From assembly GCF_900217235.1 (NCBI RefSeq), contig NZ_LT907975.1, forward strand, positions 2,827,001-2,891,000: 64,000 nt of DNA, written 5' to 3'. Position numbers and translations under genes: made by a program. The stretch is from Pseudodesulfovibrio profundus. Its GTDB lineage: Bacteria; Desulfobacterota; Desulfovibrionia; Desulfovibrionales; Desulfovibrionaceae. Below the pieces are notes generated by a model that saw nothing but the letters and a program-made list of their open reading frames with translations, was not told the DNA's origin and did not search any database. Each line of letters starts with the position of its first letter. Within the stretch, counting starts at the first letter, position 1. This document shows, in pieces, positions 24,406 to 32,820 of the stretch.

Positions 24406-25826
24406 CAGATATCCTTGTTGTCCAATGGGAGAGTGAAGCGAAAGGTTGCCCCTTGCTGCGGGCGGCTCTCGATGTGGATTGTACCGCCGTGGGCATCGAT
24501 TATCCGTTTGACGATGGAAAGCCCAAGCCCTGCGCCGTCAATGCTTTCACGCACCTCCGGTGTTCGATAATACTTGCGAAAAATACGGACCTGTTCCTCT
24601 TCGGGGATTCCGGGCCCCTGATCCGTGACATGAAAGACCGCCTTGTCGTCCGCTTGTTCAACCTTGATGGTTACAATGCTTGTTTCCGGTGAAAACTTGA
24701 TGGCATTGCCCAGAAGATTGAGCAGCACCTGCTGGATATGGGCCGGATCGCATCGACAGACAATACCGGGGTCGAGGAGCGACTCCACGGAAATATTCTT
24801 GGCTTGGGCCGCGGGCAGTATTCGTTCCACCGCCGTGGAAACCAGTTCGGCGCTATCAATGCTCTTCAATTGCAACTGGAGGGATTCGGCCTCCATGCGC
24901 GATACGGTCATCAACCGCTCCAGCAGTTCGGATAGGCGTATGGCTTCCTGGGCCGCAATATCGAGAAATTGTCGTTGTTTAGGCGTGACTTCACCGAATG
25001 TACCTTCAGCGATAAGGTCAACGGATTCGCGCATGGATGTAAGGGGAGTGCGGATCTCGTGGCTCAACATGGCAATGAAGTCCGCACGCATGGCCTCTTC
25101 ATGCCGCAGTCGTTCGGCCATGGCGTTGAAAGCCTCGGCCAGCTCTCCCAGTTCATCATGGGACAGAACCCTGACGTCACGAGGAGCAGAGCCGGTTCCG
25201 AGTTGACGGATGCCGCGTCGAATCTCCCGCAGGGAACGGGTGAGCGTATATGCCAGTATCAATCCGCCACCGATGCTGAGGGCAAGACAGATGATGAGAC
25301 TGTACATGCCGATGGTGGCGGCCCGTTCTCCGGCTTCCCGCATTTTTGTCAGGCTCAGTTCCATGTCCGCCTGATTGTCCAATAAGGATTGCTCCAGAAT
25401 ATCTGTCCAGTCCAGAACCGTTGCGTTGGGGGCAAAAGTGTCGCCGCCCTCATCGGAGGGGGTCAGGGTGATGGTGAATTCCTGGCGCAGGTCCTGCCAT
25501 TCTTCAGCGTATCCGGGATGCTTTTCAAGTGTCTGGTCCAGCAGTTCGCCAAAGCGGTTCAAATCCTGGACGATGAAATCGACCACCCTGTCGGTGCCGA
25601 GCAATCGGTATCGACGAATGTTTTCCTGTACACTGTCCAGGCGCTCAAGCATTCGCTGGATGGCGCTGTCGAGGTCGTGATTCACTGCCACGATGCGATT
25701 GGCAAGCTCGGCATCACTGCGAACCTGATTGAACAAGTATGCGGCGATGCTGAAAAAAACCACAACCAGCGAGCACGACCAGATGGTCAGTTTGGTGGCG
25801 ATGGAAATGTTCTTTAGGTGTGGCAT
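24405..25826 (-). CDS. Membrane sensor histidine kinase, partner of the sigma-54 regulator
   Basis: 473 residues. Membrane segments at about 12-31 and 173-194 bound a 140-residue, largely helical periplasmic sensor. A HAMP domain (195-247) leads to the HisKA helix with phospho-acceptor His256 in AMLSHEIRTPLTSM. The ATPase domain shows NLLGNAIKFSPE, DQGPGIPEEE and GAGLGLSIVKRII. It is the first gene of a two-gene operon with the NtrC-type regulator, overlapping it by one base. It lies 44 bases beyond a terminator that ends the acylphosphatase-like gene. The signal cannot be deduced; such helical sensors often bind small organic ligands. Confidence 0.94.
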   Translation of the reverse strand: MPHLKNISIATKLTIWSCSLVVVFFSIAAYLFNQVRSDAELANRIVAVNHDLDSAIQRMLERLDSVQENIRRYRLLGTDRVVDFIVQDLNRFGELLDQTLEKHPGYAEEWQDLRQEFTITLTPSDEGGDTFAPNATVLDWTDILEQSLLDNQADMELSLTKMREAGERAATIGMYSLIICLALSIGGGLILAYTLTRSLREIRRGIRQLGTGSAPRDVRVLSHDELGELAEAFNAMAERLRHEEAMRADFIAMLSHEIRTPLTSMRESVDLIAEGTFGEVTPKQRQFLDIAAQEAIRLSELLERLMTVSRMEAESLQLQLKSIDSAELVSTAVERILPAAQAKNISVESLLDPGIVCRCDPAHIQQVLLNLLGNAIKFSPETSIVTIKVEQADDKAVFHVTDQGPGIPEEEQVRIFRKYYRTPEVRESIDGAGLGLSIVKRIIDAHGGTIHIESRPQQGATFRFTLPLDNKDI

Positions 25827-25870
25827 AGGCGGATAGTAGCCGGAGTAGGGCCTCCGGGTAAAGTCGAAGC

Positions 25871-25915
25871 AAAAAAGACCGCCGGATTCGGGGGAGTTAT
25901 CCGATTCCGGCGGCC
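25871..25915 (-). terminator. Terminator after the acylphosphatase-like gene
   Basis: Read on the minus strand, GGCCGCCGGAATCGG pairs with CCGAATCCGGCGGTC (two imperfect positions), followed by a run of six T. It separates that gene from the kinase operon. Confidence 0.85.
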
Positions 25916-25968
25916 ATGTGGCTCACGCGCAAAAGCGCATTCGGCTGTGCTGTTTTGTCAACGAACCG

Positions 25969-26241
25969 TTATCCGCGAACGGAAAACTGGTCGTGAACCT
26001 TGTCATATTCAATGGCATTACAAGTGATGTTTTCCAGATCGACAACCGGGCTTTCGTCCTTGAGGCGTTCACGGAAAGCGGCATAGGCTTCTGCAGTACC
26101 CTGAAGAAGGACTTCCGCCTTTCTGTCGGCGATATTCCGAACCCAGCCAGTCAGGCCGAGCTGTTGCGCAGTGGACTGTGCCCAGGATTGGAAATTTCCA
26201 CCGGTAACCTTTCCTTCAATGATGCAGGTGTAGCTCTTCAT
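25969..26241 (-). CDS. Acylphosphatase-like protein lacking the catalytic arginine
   Basis: 90-residue ferredoxin-like-fold protein from ATG 26241, preceded by GGAGG at good spacing; the open frame extends to 26511 but without a start signal. Acylphosphatases carry a phosphate loop GxVQGVGFR and a later Asn in GWVRN. Here the loop is GKVTGGNFQSW, so the catalytic Arg is Gln18 and the glycine pattern is changed, while Asn36 in LTGWVRNIADRKAEVLLQG is kept. Hydrolysis of acyl phosphates by the known mechanism is therefore unlikely; it may bind a phosphorylated ligand. The assignment to the fold is secure, the activity is not. Confidence 0.85.
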   Translation of the reverse strand: MKSYTCIIEGKVTGGNFQSWAQSTAQQLGLTGWVRNIADRKAEVLLQGTAEAYAAFRERLKDESPVVDLENITCNAIEYDKVHDQFSVRG

Positions 26242-26574
26242 TACGCGCCTCCGTATGGATTGAGAATTTGTTTCATGCTGAATATATAAGAAATATTTCC
26301 TGTTATGGGAAGGGGGAAGGTGAAAAAAGTATGGAAATCGTTTCAGGAACAGTTGCCGAGGGCTTCTTTCAAGAGATTGAAAAAGCTGAATTGTGATGGT
26401 CGAATGGTGCGATTGTCCATATACGACGCTTGCTTTGATATGAACGATTACCGCGTTTGTCGGGTTTGATGCGTTTGTCAAGAATAGTGGTTTTGAGGTT
26501 GAATTTATCACGCCGTCAATGTATGTTCCTTTCCTGCTCTGAACGCTTCAAACCCTTGAAGCAAAGGTTTTCCC
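26242..26574. other. Non-coding divergent intergenic region
   Basis: 333 bases between the acylphosphatase-like gene (minus) and the secreted protein at 26575 (plus), expected to hold both promoters. It has an AT-rich patch near 26278-26300, a purine-rich GGGAAGGGGGAAGG stretch near 26308-26321, and no hairpin or open frame that I would call a feature. Confidence 0.5.
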
Positions 26575-27168
26575 ATGGACAAATTTAGGAACATTTCGAC
26601 ACTCATCGTTACTATCGCTTTTTACGTGGCTGTATCCATTACTCCTGCCTGGGCTTCGCTGCCCTATTACAATGAGGAGCTGGGGTATATCATATGGCTT
26701 CCCAAGGAATGGCATGAAGCATCGGACGACATGTTGTCCGACTTCAGAGAGTTTGATGATGGACTCGCTGCACATATGGTCGGATGGGAAGCCGGGTATG
26801 TCTTGAACGGCAATAGCACCGTTCGCCTGTTGGTTTCCGAATTGTCGGGCAAAGCCAGTTCCGATGCTTTTATCAGCAATTTCAACCGGCACGTGATTCG
26901 TCAGGTCAAGAAAGCGGGCGAACAGCATGTGACGAATAGCGGTGAACCTGTTGTCCGTCTGCGGGAAGCCAGCTACAATGGAAGCAAGAAAATGCTTCGG
27001 TTGGAGATGGACCGTCGGGATTCCACCGGCTCCGAAATGGTTTCCGTGGTTTACATCGTCTATGCGCGGGAAGGCATGCTCAAGTTCGTGGGCCTTGTCG
27101 AGCCCGGAGACAAAGACGGTGTCGTCGCCATCGACAAGGTGGTCTCAACGCTCTATCTGGAGCGCTAG
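26575..27168 (+). CDS. Secreted protein of unknown function
   Basis: 197 residues. The first 27 form a signal peptide (ISTLIVTIAFYVAVSITPAWA). The mature part starts LPYYNEELGYIIWLPKEWHEA, a pattern seen in exported proteins with a lipoprotein-LpqN or PsbP-like fold, where an opening GYxIxxPxxW is typical, and it ends with a KVVSTLYLE helix in the same style. That resemblance is only by eye. No catalytic motif is seen. The ribosome site AAAGG lies eight bases before the ATG. A second small secreted protein is encoded 140 bases downstream. Confidence 0.7.
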   Translation: MDKFRNISTLIVTIAFYVAVSITPAWASLPYYNEELGYIIWLPKEWHEASDDMLSDFREFDDGLAAHMVGWEAGYVLNGNSTVRLLVSELSGKASSDAFISNFNRHVIRQVKKAGEQHVTNSGEPVVRLREASYNGSKKMLRLEMDRRDSTGSEMVSVVYIVYAREGMLKFVGLVEPGDKDGVVAIDKVVSTLYLER

Positions 27169-27308
27169 TCCCGGCTGGTTTGGTGCGCAAGGATTGTTTC
27201 ATCCAGCGCAGTTTTCGATGGGGATATTTGCCGCAAGTATTTTCTTGCTTGGAATGTATGCGGTTTTTTGCAGGAACGAACGTTGCAACTTACCATGTGG
27301 AGGATCTG

Positions 27309-27512
27309 ATGCGTATCGTACTGATGATTGTTGCACTCATGATGCTGACAATACCTGCCACTTCGCAGGCGCAAATCTCGCATGTGCCGGATGCATACGT
27401 TCTTGCTGCCAATAAGGATGACCGTGATAAGCCTGGAAAGGTGATCATTACCGGAAAGGGCGGCAAGGTGAAGGACGTTCGCAAGTCCTCCGGCAAGGAT
27501 AAGAAAAAGTAG
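27309..27512 (+). CDS. Small secreted basic peptide
   Basis: 67 residues from ATG 27309, chosen for its strong GGAGG ribosome site; the longer open frame from 27180 lacks one. A signal peptide covers about 1-21 (MRIVLMIVALMMLTIPATSQA), leaving a mature peptide of about 46 residues that is very rich in Lys, Asp and Gly (KVIITGKGGKVKDVRKSSGK) and ends in KDKKK. It has no Cys. Too short for the usual domain families; it could be a periplasmic stress peptide or a structural tail. A bidirectional terminator follows. Confidence 0.65.
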   Translation: MRIVLMIVALMMLTIPATSQAQISHVPDAYVLAANKDDRDKPGKVIITGKGGKVKDVRKSSGKDKKK

Positions 27513-27571
27513 TCGATGGCGAGCCTGTTTCGCAAGAGGCCGGCGAAGTCTGTTCATTCCGAAGATAGAAA

Positions 27572-27603
27572 AAAAGCCCCGACTCATTGGAGTCGGGGCT
27601 TTT
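27572..27603. terminator. Bidirectional rho-independent terminator
   Basis: AAAAGCCCCGACTC pairs with GAGTCGGGGCTTTT over 14 bp with a 4-base loop. It serves the small secreted peptide gene on the plus strand and the convergent gene at 27616-28119. Confidence 0.92.
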
Positions 27604-27615
27604 CTATTGGTCAAT

Positions 27616-28119
27616 CTACTGTTTGGTGCTGCACGTGGGCATTCCGGGATCAGTGCCGGAGTCCTGCAGCTTGGTGCGGTATTCCTGAACTTCGTCAAGG
27701 GAATTCCAGCCCTCGTACATGTCCAGCCACTCGGTGAAGGTCATGGGCTCTTCGTCAAGGTGCGATTCGTGCATCTTGAGCCAGACATTGAAAATGTACA
27801 TTTCCACTTTGAATGTGGAGCTGTCGAAAACCTGGGGCAGAACGGTTTGTTCGTACTTCTGACCATCAAGTCGGGAGGCGATGAAGGAACAGACATTTTC
27901 CTGACTGCGCTGATAGTCAGTAACGAGTTCGTTCACCATATCAGCATAGGGGTGCAGGTGAGGGTAATCTTTCTTCAGTCCTTCCAGCACGGCTTCGGGA
28001 ATTTCGATCCAAAGCTCTTTCTCTTTTTCGACGACGTAATAGAACCGAATCCATTGGTCGAATTGAAAGACTTCCAGGGCATCCTTGATGGCGCTTTTTA
28101 CGCTGACACTTCTGATCAT
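27616..28119 (-). CDS. Conserved-looking soluble protein of unknown function
   Basis: 167 residues, no signal peptide or membrane segment. It is acidic and rich in aromatic residues (FQFDQWIRFYYVVEKEKELWIEIP; FNVWLKMHESHLDE; FTEWLDMYEGWNSL), with a likely helical layout. A short Cys sits near the C-terminus only. The ATG has an AAGGATGAT ribosome site. I do not recognise a family. It stands alone between a terminator and a 177-base gap. Confidence 0.7.
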   Translation of the reverse strand: MIRSVSVKSAIKDALEVFQFDQWIRFYYVVEKEKELWIEIPEAVLEGLKKDYPHLHPYADMVNELVTDYQRSQENVCSFIASRLDGQKYEQTVLPQVFDSSTFKVEMYIFNVWLKMHESHLDEEPMTFTEWLDMYEGWNSLDEVQEYRTKLQDSGTDPGMPTCSTKQ

Positions 28120-28296
28120 TATATCATCCTTATCATGGGGGTTGTCGCTGGAAAGGGACTATGGTCATCCATTCGGTATGAGTCAAGGGGAAAATCGTGG
28201 GCCTCGGGACTGGACAAACGCTTGACGATTGTTATATGAAGTGCGGCTCGCAAGAAAGAAAAGCCCAAACCGGGCTGAAATATTAAGGAGACCAAC

Positions 28297-28407
28297 ATGG
28301 CACGTCACAAGAAGCATGAGCGCAAAAAAGAATTGGATCGTAAACGTCAGCGTCGTAAAAAGGCTATCAAGGCCCGCATCAAGGAAGCCAAGGCTGCAAA
28401 GGCCTAG
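28297..28407 (+). CDS. 36-residue highly basic microprotein
   Basis: A short frame with a clean AGGAGA ribosome site eight bases before ATG 28297. The product is 36 residues, about half of them Lys or Arg (MARHKKHERKKELDRKRQRR and a KAKAAKA-type tail), predicted as one amphipathic helix. Codons are of the highly expressed type. Its size and charge suggest an RNA- or ribosome-associated peptide, but no family is recognised. It is 144 bases upstream of the FmdB-type gene. Confidence 0.65.
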   Translation: MARHKKHERKKELDRKRQRRKKAIKARIKEAKAAKA

Positions 28408-28550
28408 CGAAAAGCTTTCCCGATAACCGTCCTGTTGCATGGCGAAATCCGGAAAATTGCGCAAGTCGCAATTGATTGGGATCGGTGTGTGCAAGGACGT
28501 TTATCTCGTTGATTGATTCATAACTGTAAACAATACTGAAGAGTTACGTT

Positions 28551-28862
28551 ATGCCTATTTATGAGTATCAGTGTCAGGAATGCCATTGCGTTTTCGAGGA
28601 ATGGCAGACCGGATTTGAGGATCGTGAATTGGAGTGTCCCGATTGCAGTGGACAGTCCAAGCGTCTGATTTCTCACTCGTCCTTTCATTTAAAAGGAAGT
28701 GGCTGGTATGCAGACGGGTATGGTGGAACCAAGTCCGGCTCAACGCCAGGCAAAGCGGCTGAACCAGCCGGTTCCGGCAACGGAGATTCCGCCGGAACCG
28801 ATACGGCGCCAGCAAAGAAAAGCGAGTCCTCGGATAGTTCGTCCGCAGGCTCCGCATCCTGA
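28551..28862 (+). CDS. FmdB-family zinc ribbon protein
   Basis: 103 residues. The first 40 match the FmdB/regulatory zinc ribbon: MPIYEYQCQECHCVFEEWQ with CxxC, then ECPDCSG with the second CxxC, then a HSSFHLKGSGWYADGYG segment. The remaining 45 residues are low-complexity (Gly, Ser, Ala, Pro, Asp) and probably disordered. FmdB family members are often next to purine or methylotrophy genes but their role is poorly defined; here purB follows after a terminator. Confidence 0.88.
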   Translation: MPIYEYQCQECHCVFEEWQTGFEDRELECPDCSGQSKRLISHSSFHLKGSGWYADGYGGTKSGSTPGKAAEPAGSGNGDSAGTDTAPAKKSESSDSSSAGSAS

Positions 28863-28871
28863 TAGACGAGG

Positions 28872-28900
28872 AAAAAGGCAGCCATGGCTGCCTTTTTTTT
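28872..28900 (+). terminator. Rho-independent terminator before purB
   Basis: AAAAAGGCAGCC and GGCTGCCTTTTT form an almost loopless palindromic stem ending in eight T. Confidence 0.9.
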
Positions 28901-28944
28901 GGTTCTTGTGGCTCACATCACTTTTTTTACGGAGATAAGAGAGC

Positions 28945-30240
28945 ATGTTAGAGAGATATTCCCGCCCGGAAATGAGAAATTTGTGGACCCTGGAGAATAA
29001 ATTCCGGGTATGGCTTGAAGTGGAACTGGCCGTGACCCGGGCCTGGGCGGATATGGGGGAAGTCCCCATGGAGGCCTACGAAGATATCGCCGCAAAGGCG
29101 GACTTCGAGCTGGATCGTATCCTCGAAATCGAGGAAACCACCAAACATGACGTTATCGCCTTTCTTACCGCTGTAGAGGAAAAGGTCGGCGCCAACTCCC
29201 GGTACATCCATCTTGGCTGCACCTCTTCGGATATCGTCGATACCGCCAATGGCGTGCTGCTGACCCGTTCCGCCGACATCCTGGCTACAGGCATTGAGCG
29301 TATCCTCGCCGTGCTCAAGGAAAAAGCCCACGCCCACAAAGGCTTGATCTGCATGGGACGCACCCATGGCATCCATGCCGAGCCGACCACATACGGCCTC
29401 AAATTTGCCGGTTTCTACGCCGAGTTCAAGCGCCATCAGGAGCGCTTCGAGGCGGCTCGCGAGAATATCCGTGTCGGTAAACTCTCCGGTGCGGTCGGAA
29501 CGTTCGCACACCTCAGCCCCGAGCTTGAGGAACGCACCTGTGCCATTCTCGGCCTGAATCCCGATCCGCATTCCACGCAGATCGTGCAGCGCGATCGCTA
29601 TGCCCAGTTCTTTACCTCCCTCGCCATGCTGGCCGGTGGTATCGAGCGCCTCGGGCTGGAGTTGCGCCACCTGCAGCGGACAGAAGTTCTCGAAGTCGAA
29701 GAAGGATTTTCCAAGGGGCAAAAAGGCTCTTCCGCCATGCCGCACAAGAAAAACCCGATCTCCGCTGAAAATCTGTGCGGTCTGGCCCGTGTCATCCGGT
29801 CCAACTCCGTGGCCGCCATGGAAAACCAGGCCCTGTGGCACGAACGTGATATCTCCCACTCTTCAGTTGAACGTGTTATAATGCCTGACACCACCGCTCT
29901 GATGGATTACATGTTGCATCGCATGTCCGGTGTTCTGGAGCGTCTGGTGGTCAAGGAAGACAACATCGAGCGTAACCTGCTTGGGTCGTTCGGTCTGTTC
30001 TACTCCCAGCGTGTGCTGAATAAACTCATCGCTACCGGCCTGAAGCGTCAGGAAGCGTACGAGATGGTCCAGAAAGTGGCCATGCGATGCTGGGAAGGCA
30101 AAGTGCAGTTCGAGGATGAAATCCGTAAGGATGCGGAAGTAAACAAGCATCTTGCGGCTAACGAACTTGACGAAGCGTTCGACCCCTCGTATTACAAACG
30201 CTATGAGGATGTGGTCTTTACCCGCGTCTTCGAGGATTAA
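28945..30240 (+). CDS. purB: Adenylosuccinate lyase
   Basis: Catalyses two fumarate-releasing steps of purine synthesis (SAICAR to AICAR, and adenylosuccinate to AMP). The 431-residue protein has the fumarase/aspartase-superfamily signature GSSAMPHKKNPISAEN near residue 263-278, the SSDIVDTANGVLL substrate loop, and MGRTHGIHAEPTTYG with the general acid His. Length is that of the bacterial short PurB form. It is followed five bases later by pyrE, so purine and pyrimidine synthesis genes share a transcript. Confidence 0.96.
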   Translation: MLERYSRPEMRNLWTLENKFRVWLEVELAVTRAWADMGEVPMEAYEDIAAKADFELDRILEIEETTKHDVIAFLTAVEEKVGANSRYIHLGCTSSDIVDTANGVLLTRSADILATGIERILAVLKEKAHAHKGLICMGRTHGIHAEPTTYGLKFAGFYAEFKRHQERFEAARENIRVGKLSGAVGTFAHLSPELEERTCAILGLNPDPHSTQIVQRDRYAQFFTSLAMLAGGIERLGLELRHLQRTEVLEVEEGFSKGQKGSSAMPHKKNPISAENLCGLARVIRSNSVAAMENQALWHERDISHSSVERVIMPDTTALMDYMLHRMSGVLERLVVKEDNIERNLLGSFGLFYSQRVLNKLIATGLKRQEAYEMVQKVAMRCWEGKVQFEDEIRKDAEVNKHLAANELDEAFDPSYYKRYEDVVFTRVFED

Positions 30241-30245
30241 TATCT

Positions 30246-30806
30246 ATGAAAGAAATGAAAACAAAGCTCGCCAAACTGTTGCTTGAACTCTCTTACCGTG
30301 AAGGCGATTTCACGCTGACATCCGGCAAGAAAAGTGATTACTACTTCGACTGCAAGCAGACGGCTTTGCATGCTGAAGGCAGCTATCTTATCGGGCGGCT
30401 TTTCGTTGAAATGCTCAAGGATTTCGATTGTAAAGGTGTTGGTGGCATGACTCTGGGGGCTGATCCCCTGGTGTCGAGCGTGACCGTGGTATCCCACCTG
30501 GAAGGACTCCCGATGCCGGGATTCATCATTCGCAAGAAATCCAAGGGACACGGCACCAATCAATATCTTGAAGGTTTGGCCAATTTCGAAGAAGGTGATC
30601 GGGTCGTCTTGCTGGAGGACGTTTGTACCACTGGCGGCACACTGATCACCGCAGCCGAATGCGTGCGGGACGCAGGGCTGGAAATTGCCGGAGTTCTGGC
30701 TGTATTGGATCGAGAGGAAGGCGGACGGGAAAAGCTTGCGGAAGCAGGATTGGAGCTTCACTCCATCTTCACCCGCGCCGAGCTGTTGGCCGCCGGAAGA
30801 GGGTAG
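30246..30806 (+). CDS. pyrE: Orotate phosphoribosyltransferase
   Basis: Makes OMP from orotate and PRPP in pyrimidine synthesis. 186 residues with the PRPP-binding motif RVVLLEDVCTTGGTLITAAE near 120-140 and the KSDYYFDCKQTALHAEG N-terminal substrate segment typical of the thermophile/deltaproteobacterial PyrE type. It is tightly linked to purB. A 53-base gap separates it from the YkuD gene, which may be in the same transcript because no terminator is seen. Confidence 0.95.
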   Translation: MKEMKTKLAKLLLELSYREGDFTLTSGKKSDYYFDCKQTALHAEGSYLIGRLFVEMLKDFDCKGVGGMTLGADPLVSSVTVVSHLEGLPMPGFIIRKKSKGHGTNQYLEGLANFEEGDRVVLLEDVCTTGGTLITAAECVRDAGLEIAGVLAVLDREEGGREKLAEAGLELHSIFTRAELLAAGRG

Positions 30807-30859
30807 CTCGGGGTTCCGGGCGAGGGGAAACCGACCGCAAGGAGCTGGTTGATCGAACC

Positions 30860-32119
30860 ATGCGATTAGTTACTGCCATACTATCAATACTAGTGTTTGC
30901 CGTCCCGGCCTTGGCCGAAGGATGGGCGACGAAGCTCTCCTCGCACAACTATGGGCCGGAACGGCTTATTGCTGTGGAGAAGCAGTCCCAGACGTTCATG
31001 ATGTTTGAACGTAAATCGCCCCTGCGTGAGGTTCGACGTTTCCCGTGCACCACGGGACAGTTGACTGGTGACAAACTGGTCGAAGGCGACATGCGCACTC
31101 CCGAGGGAGTGTATTTTGTTGGCCCCAAGATCAATCGCACGCTCAATTGGGATTTGTACGGGAACCTGGCGTACTCTCTCAACTACCCGAATCCGATAGA
31201 TAAAATTAAAGGAAAGACCGGAAGCGGCATCTGGATCCATGGCCGTGGCAAGGAATTCCTGCCCCGCGACACTCTTGGATGTGTGGCGCTCAAGGTGCCG
31301 GACATGCTCGATGTGTCCAAGGAGTTTGAATTCGGCACACCGGTTGTCATTGCCCGTGATGTTGAGTGGACACCCGAGCCGGGCGAAGCCGACAAGGTTG
31401 CCAAGCAGTTGGCAGCGCGGCTGCAGGCCTGGGCGCAGGATTGGGAAGGGCAGAATGATGCCTTTTTCCAGCATTATGATTCGGCGCTGATGTCCGTTTC
31501 CGAAGGCAGTTCCTTCAACAGTTTTGTTTCGCACAAAAAGAATGTCTTTGCCGCCAAACCGTGGATTCACGTCATGGTCGATAACATTCGTGCCATTCCC
31601 GGGCCTGATTACTGGGTCACGTGGTTTGATCAGTATTACCGTACCTCCGGCATGGTTTCCATGACCGGCAAGCGGTTTTACTGGATGCGCGATGCGGAAG
31701 GCGAGTGGCGTATCGTCGGTCGTGAATACGTTCCGGCCGGGGAAGACCTGAAAGACAAATATCTTGCCGTCAAATCCGAAGAAGTCCGTGAAGTCATTGA
31801 TGCGTGGCGCGATGCATGGCTGAGCATGAATGCGGACGCTTACGGTGAACTGTACAGCCGCGATGCAGTACAGGGAAATCGGAGAGGCGCAAGTCGCATT
31901 ATTGATTATAAAAAGGCGTTGTGGGCCAAGACTCCACCTGTTACTGTGCACGTTGATGACCTGAAGATTTCCACACACCCCAAAGGGCTTCAGGTAGCCT
32001 TTGTGCAACGTTTCGAGGATGCGGGCGGTTATTCCGATATCGGTCGTAAGACCATGGTGATGGTCCCGGACGGGGCTACATGGAAAATCGGTAGCGAACA
32101 TTGGAGACGGGGTCGATGA
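30860..32119 (+). CDS. Secreted YkuD-fold peptidase/transpeptidase with two NTF2-like domains (Csd6-like)
   Basis: 419 residues from ATG 30860; the frame is open into pyrE but that part is antisense-like shadow. A signal peptide covers 1-19 (cleavage after ALA). Residues 35-165 are a YkuD L,D-transpeptidase fold with IWIHGRG (His127, Gly128) and RDTLGCVALKV (catalytic Cys141, in place of the common SxGC). Two NTF2/SnoaL-like repeats follow (about 190-300 and 305-419), each with an AWxxxW start and a final W-R-I/W-K-I-G strand. In Helicobacter Csd6 and Bdellovibrio Bd1075 this architecture belongs to L,D-carboxypeptidases that trim tetrapeptides and set cell curvature. It overlaps the next gene by four bases (ATGA). 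Specific activity here is inferred. Confidence 0.88.
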   Translation: MRLVTAILSILVFAVPALAEGWATKLSSHNYGPERLIAVEKQSQTFMMFERKSPLREVRRFPCTTGQLTGDKLVEGDMRTPEGVYFVGPKINRTLNWDLYGNLAYSLNYPNPIDKIKGKTGSGIWIHGRGKEFLPRDTLGCVALKVPDMLDVSKEFEFGTPVVIARDVEWTPEPGEADKVAKQLAARLQAWAQDWEGQNDAFFQHYDSALMSVSEGSSFNSFVSHKKNVFAAKPWIHVMVDNIRAIPGPDYWVTWFDQYYRTSGMVSMTGKRFYWMRDAEGEWRIVGREYVPAGEDLKDKYLAVKSEEVREVIDAWRDAWLSMNADAYGELYSRDAVQGNRRGASRIIDYKKALWAKTPPVTVHVDDLKISTHPKGLQVAFVQRFEDAGGYSDIGRKTMVMVPDGATWKIGSEHWRRGR

Positions 32120-32820
32120 GCAATTCCAAATACAGCGTTTTATTCATGCGGGATGACCGGGATGTCACTCGCTATCGCATAAGTCCATTCTGGTTGAAGA
32201 TATTCGTCTTCTCCCAGGTGTTCCTCTTATTGTGTGCCGCTGGTGGAATTTACATGGGCGTTCGCGGTTTCAAGCTGAACAACAGGCTTCAGGTTGAAAA
32301 CAAGGGTCTGGAACAGCGACTCGTGGATGCGGAAGTCCGGCTTGAACGACTGGGCAACATGGAGAAGATTCTTCAATCCTACGATCCGGCCGAACTCCAA
32401 TCGCTCCTTTCCGCAGCAACAAGTGACGTTGAGCAGGCTCCCGAGCCGGTGGAAATCGACCTGAACAAAGTTTTCACCCGTGTGGATACGCAGCAGGTTG
32501 GCGTGGAAAATCTCCAGGCCAAGATTTCCGGGCGCAAAGTCAGTATCAGTTTTGAATTGAATAATCTGCAGGCTTCAAAGGCCGTTACCGGGACAATTGA
32601 TGTCAAGGTCGTCAAGAAGGACGGCTCCACAAGCGTGCCGGAGGTCAAGAAAAGCGATTTGAGCTTCCAGATTCAGCGTTTCAAACGAATCAAAACCACG
32701 TTCCTTCTGCCTGAAGGTGTAGAACAGAAGGATTTGTTCGGACTGCGACTCGAAATCAAGAGCAAGGGCGGGGAAATCTTTTTTGCGGAAACCTATCCTA
32801 TCTATCATATCCGTTCTTAG
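32116..32820 (+). CDS. Bitopic coiled-coil membrane protein of unknown function
   Basis: 234 residues from ATG 32116, which overlaps the YkuD stop. A cytoplasmic N-tail of about 25 residues (SNSKYSVLFMRDDRDVTRYR) precedes one membrane segment (about 28-50), a coiled coil (about 55-92) and a probably beta-rich periplasmic domain. The N-tail with MRDD and RISPFWLK is reminiscent of the membrane-linked M23 and scaffold proteins of epsilonproteobacteria. Position between the two peptidoglycan-trimming enzymes suggests a scaffold or regulator, comparable in role to Csd5 though no homology is claimed. Its last 38 bases overlap the start of the M14 gene. Confidence 0.8.
   Translation: MSNSKYSVLFMRDDRDVTRYRISPFWLKIFVFSQVFLLLCAAGGIYMGVRGFKLNNRLQVENKGLEQRLVDAEVRLERLGNMEKILQSYDPAELQSLLSAATSDVEQAPEPVEIDLNKVFTRVDTQQVGVENLQAKISGRKVSISFELNNLQASKAVTGTIDVKVVKKDGSTSVPEVKKSDLSFQIQRFKRIKTTFLLPEGVEQKDLFGLRLEIKSKGGEIFFAETYPIYHIRS

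Noticed and set aside
28120-28296. Possible regulatory RNA ahead of the microprotein gene
   Set aside because: No conserved fold or terminator-like structure could be seen in the 177-base gap.
30623-30859. Extension of the YkuD gene into pyrE
   Set aside because: Arg-rich out-of-frame reading of pyrE; the signal peptide starts at ATG 30860.
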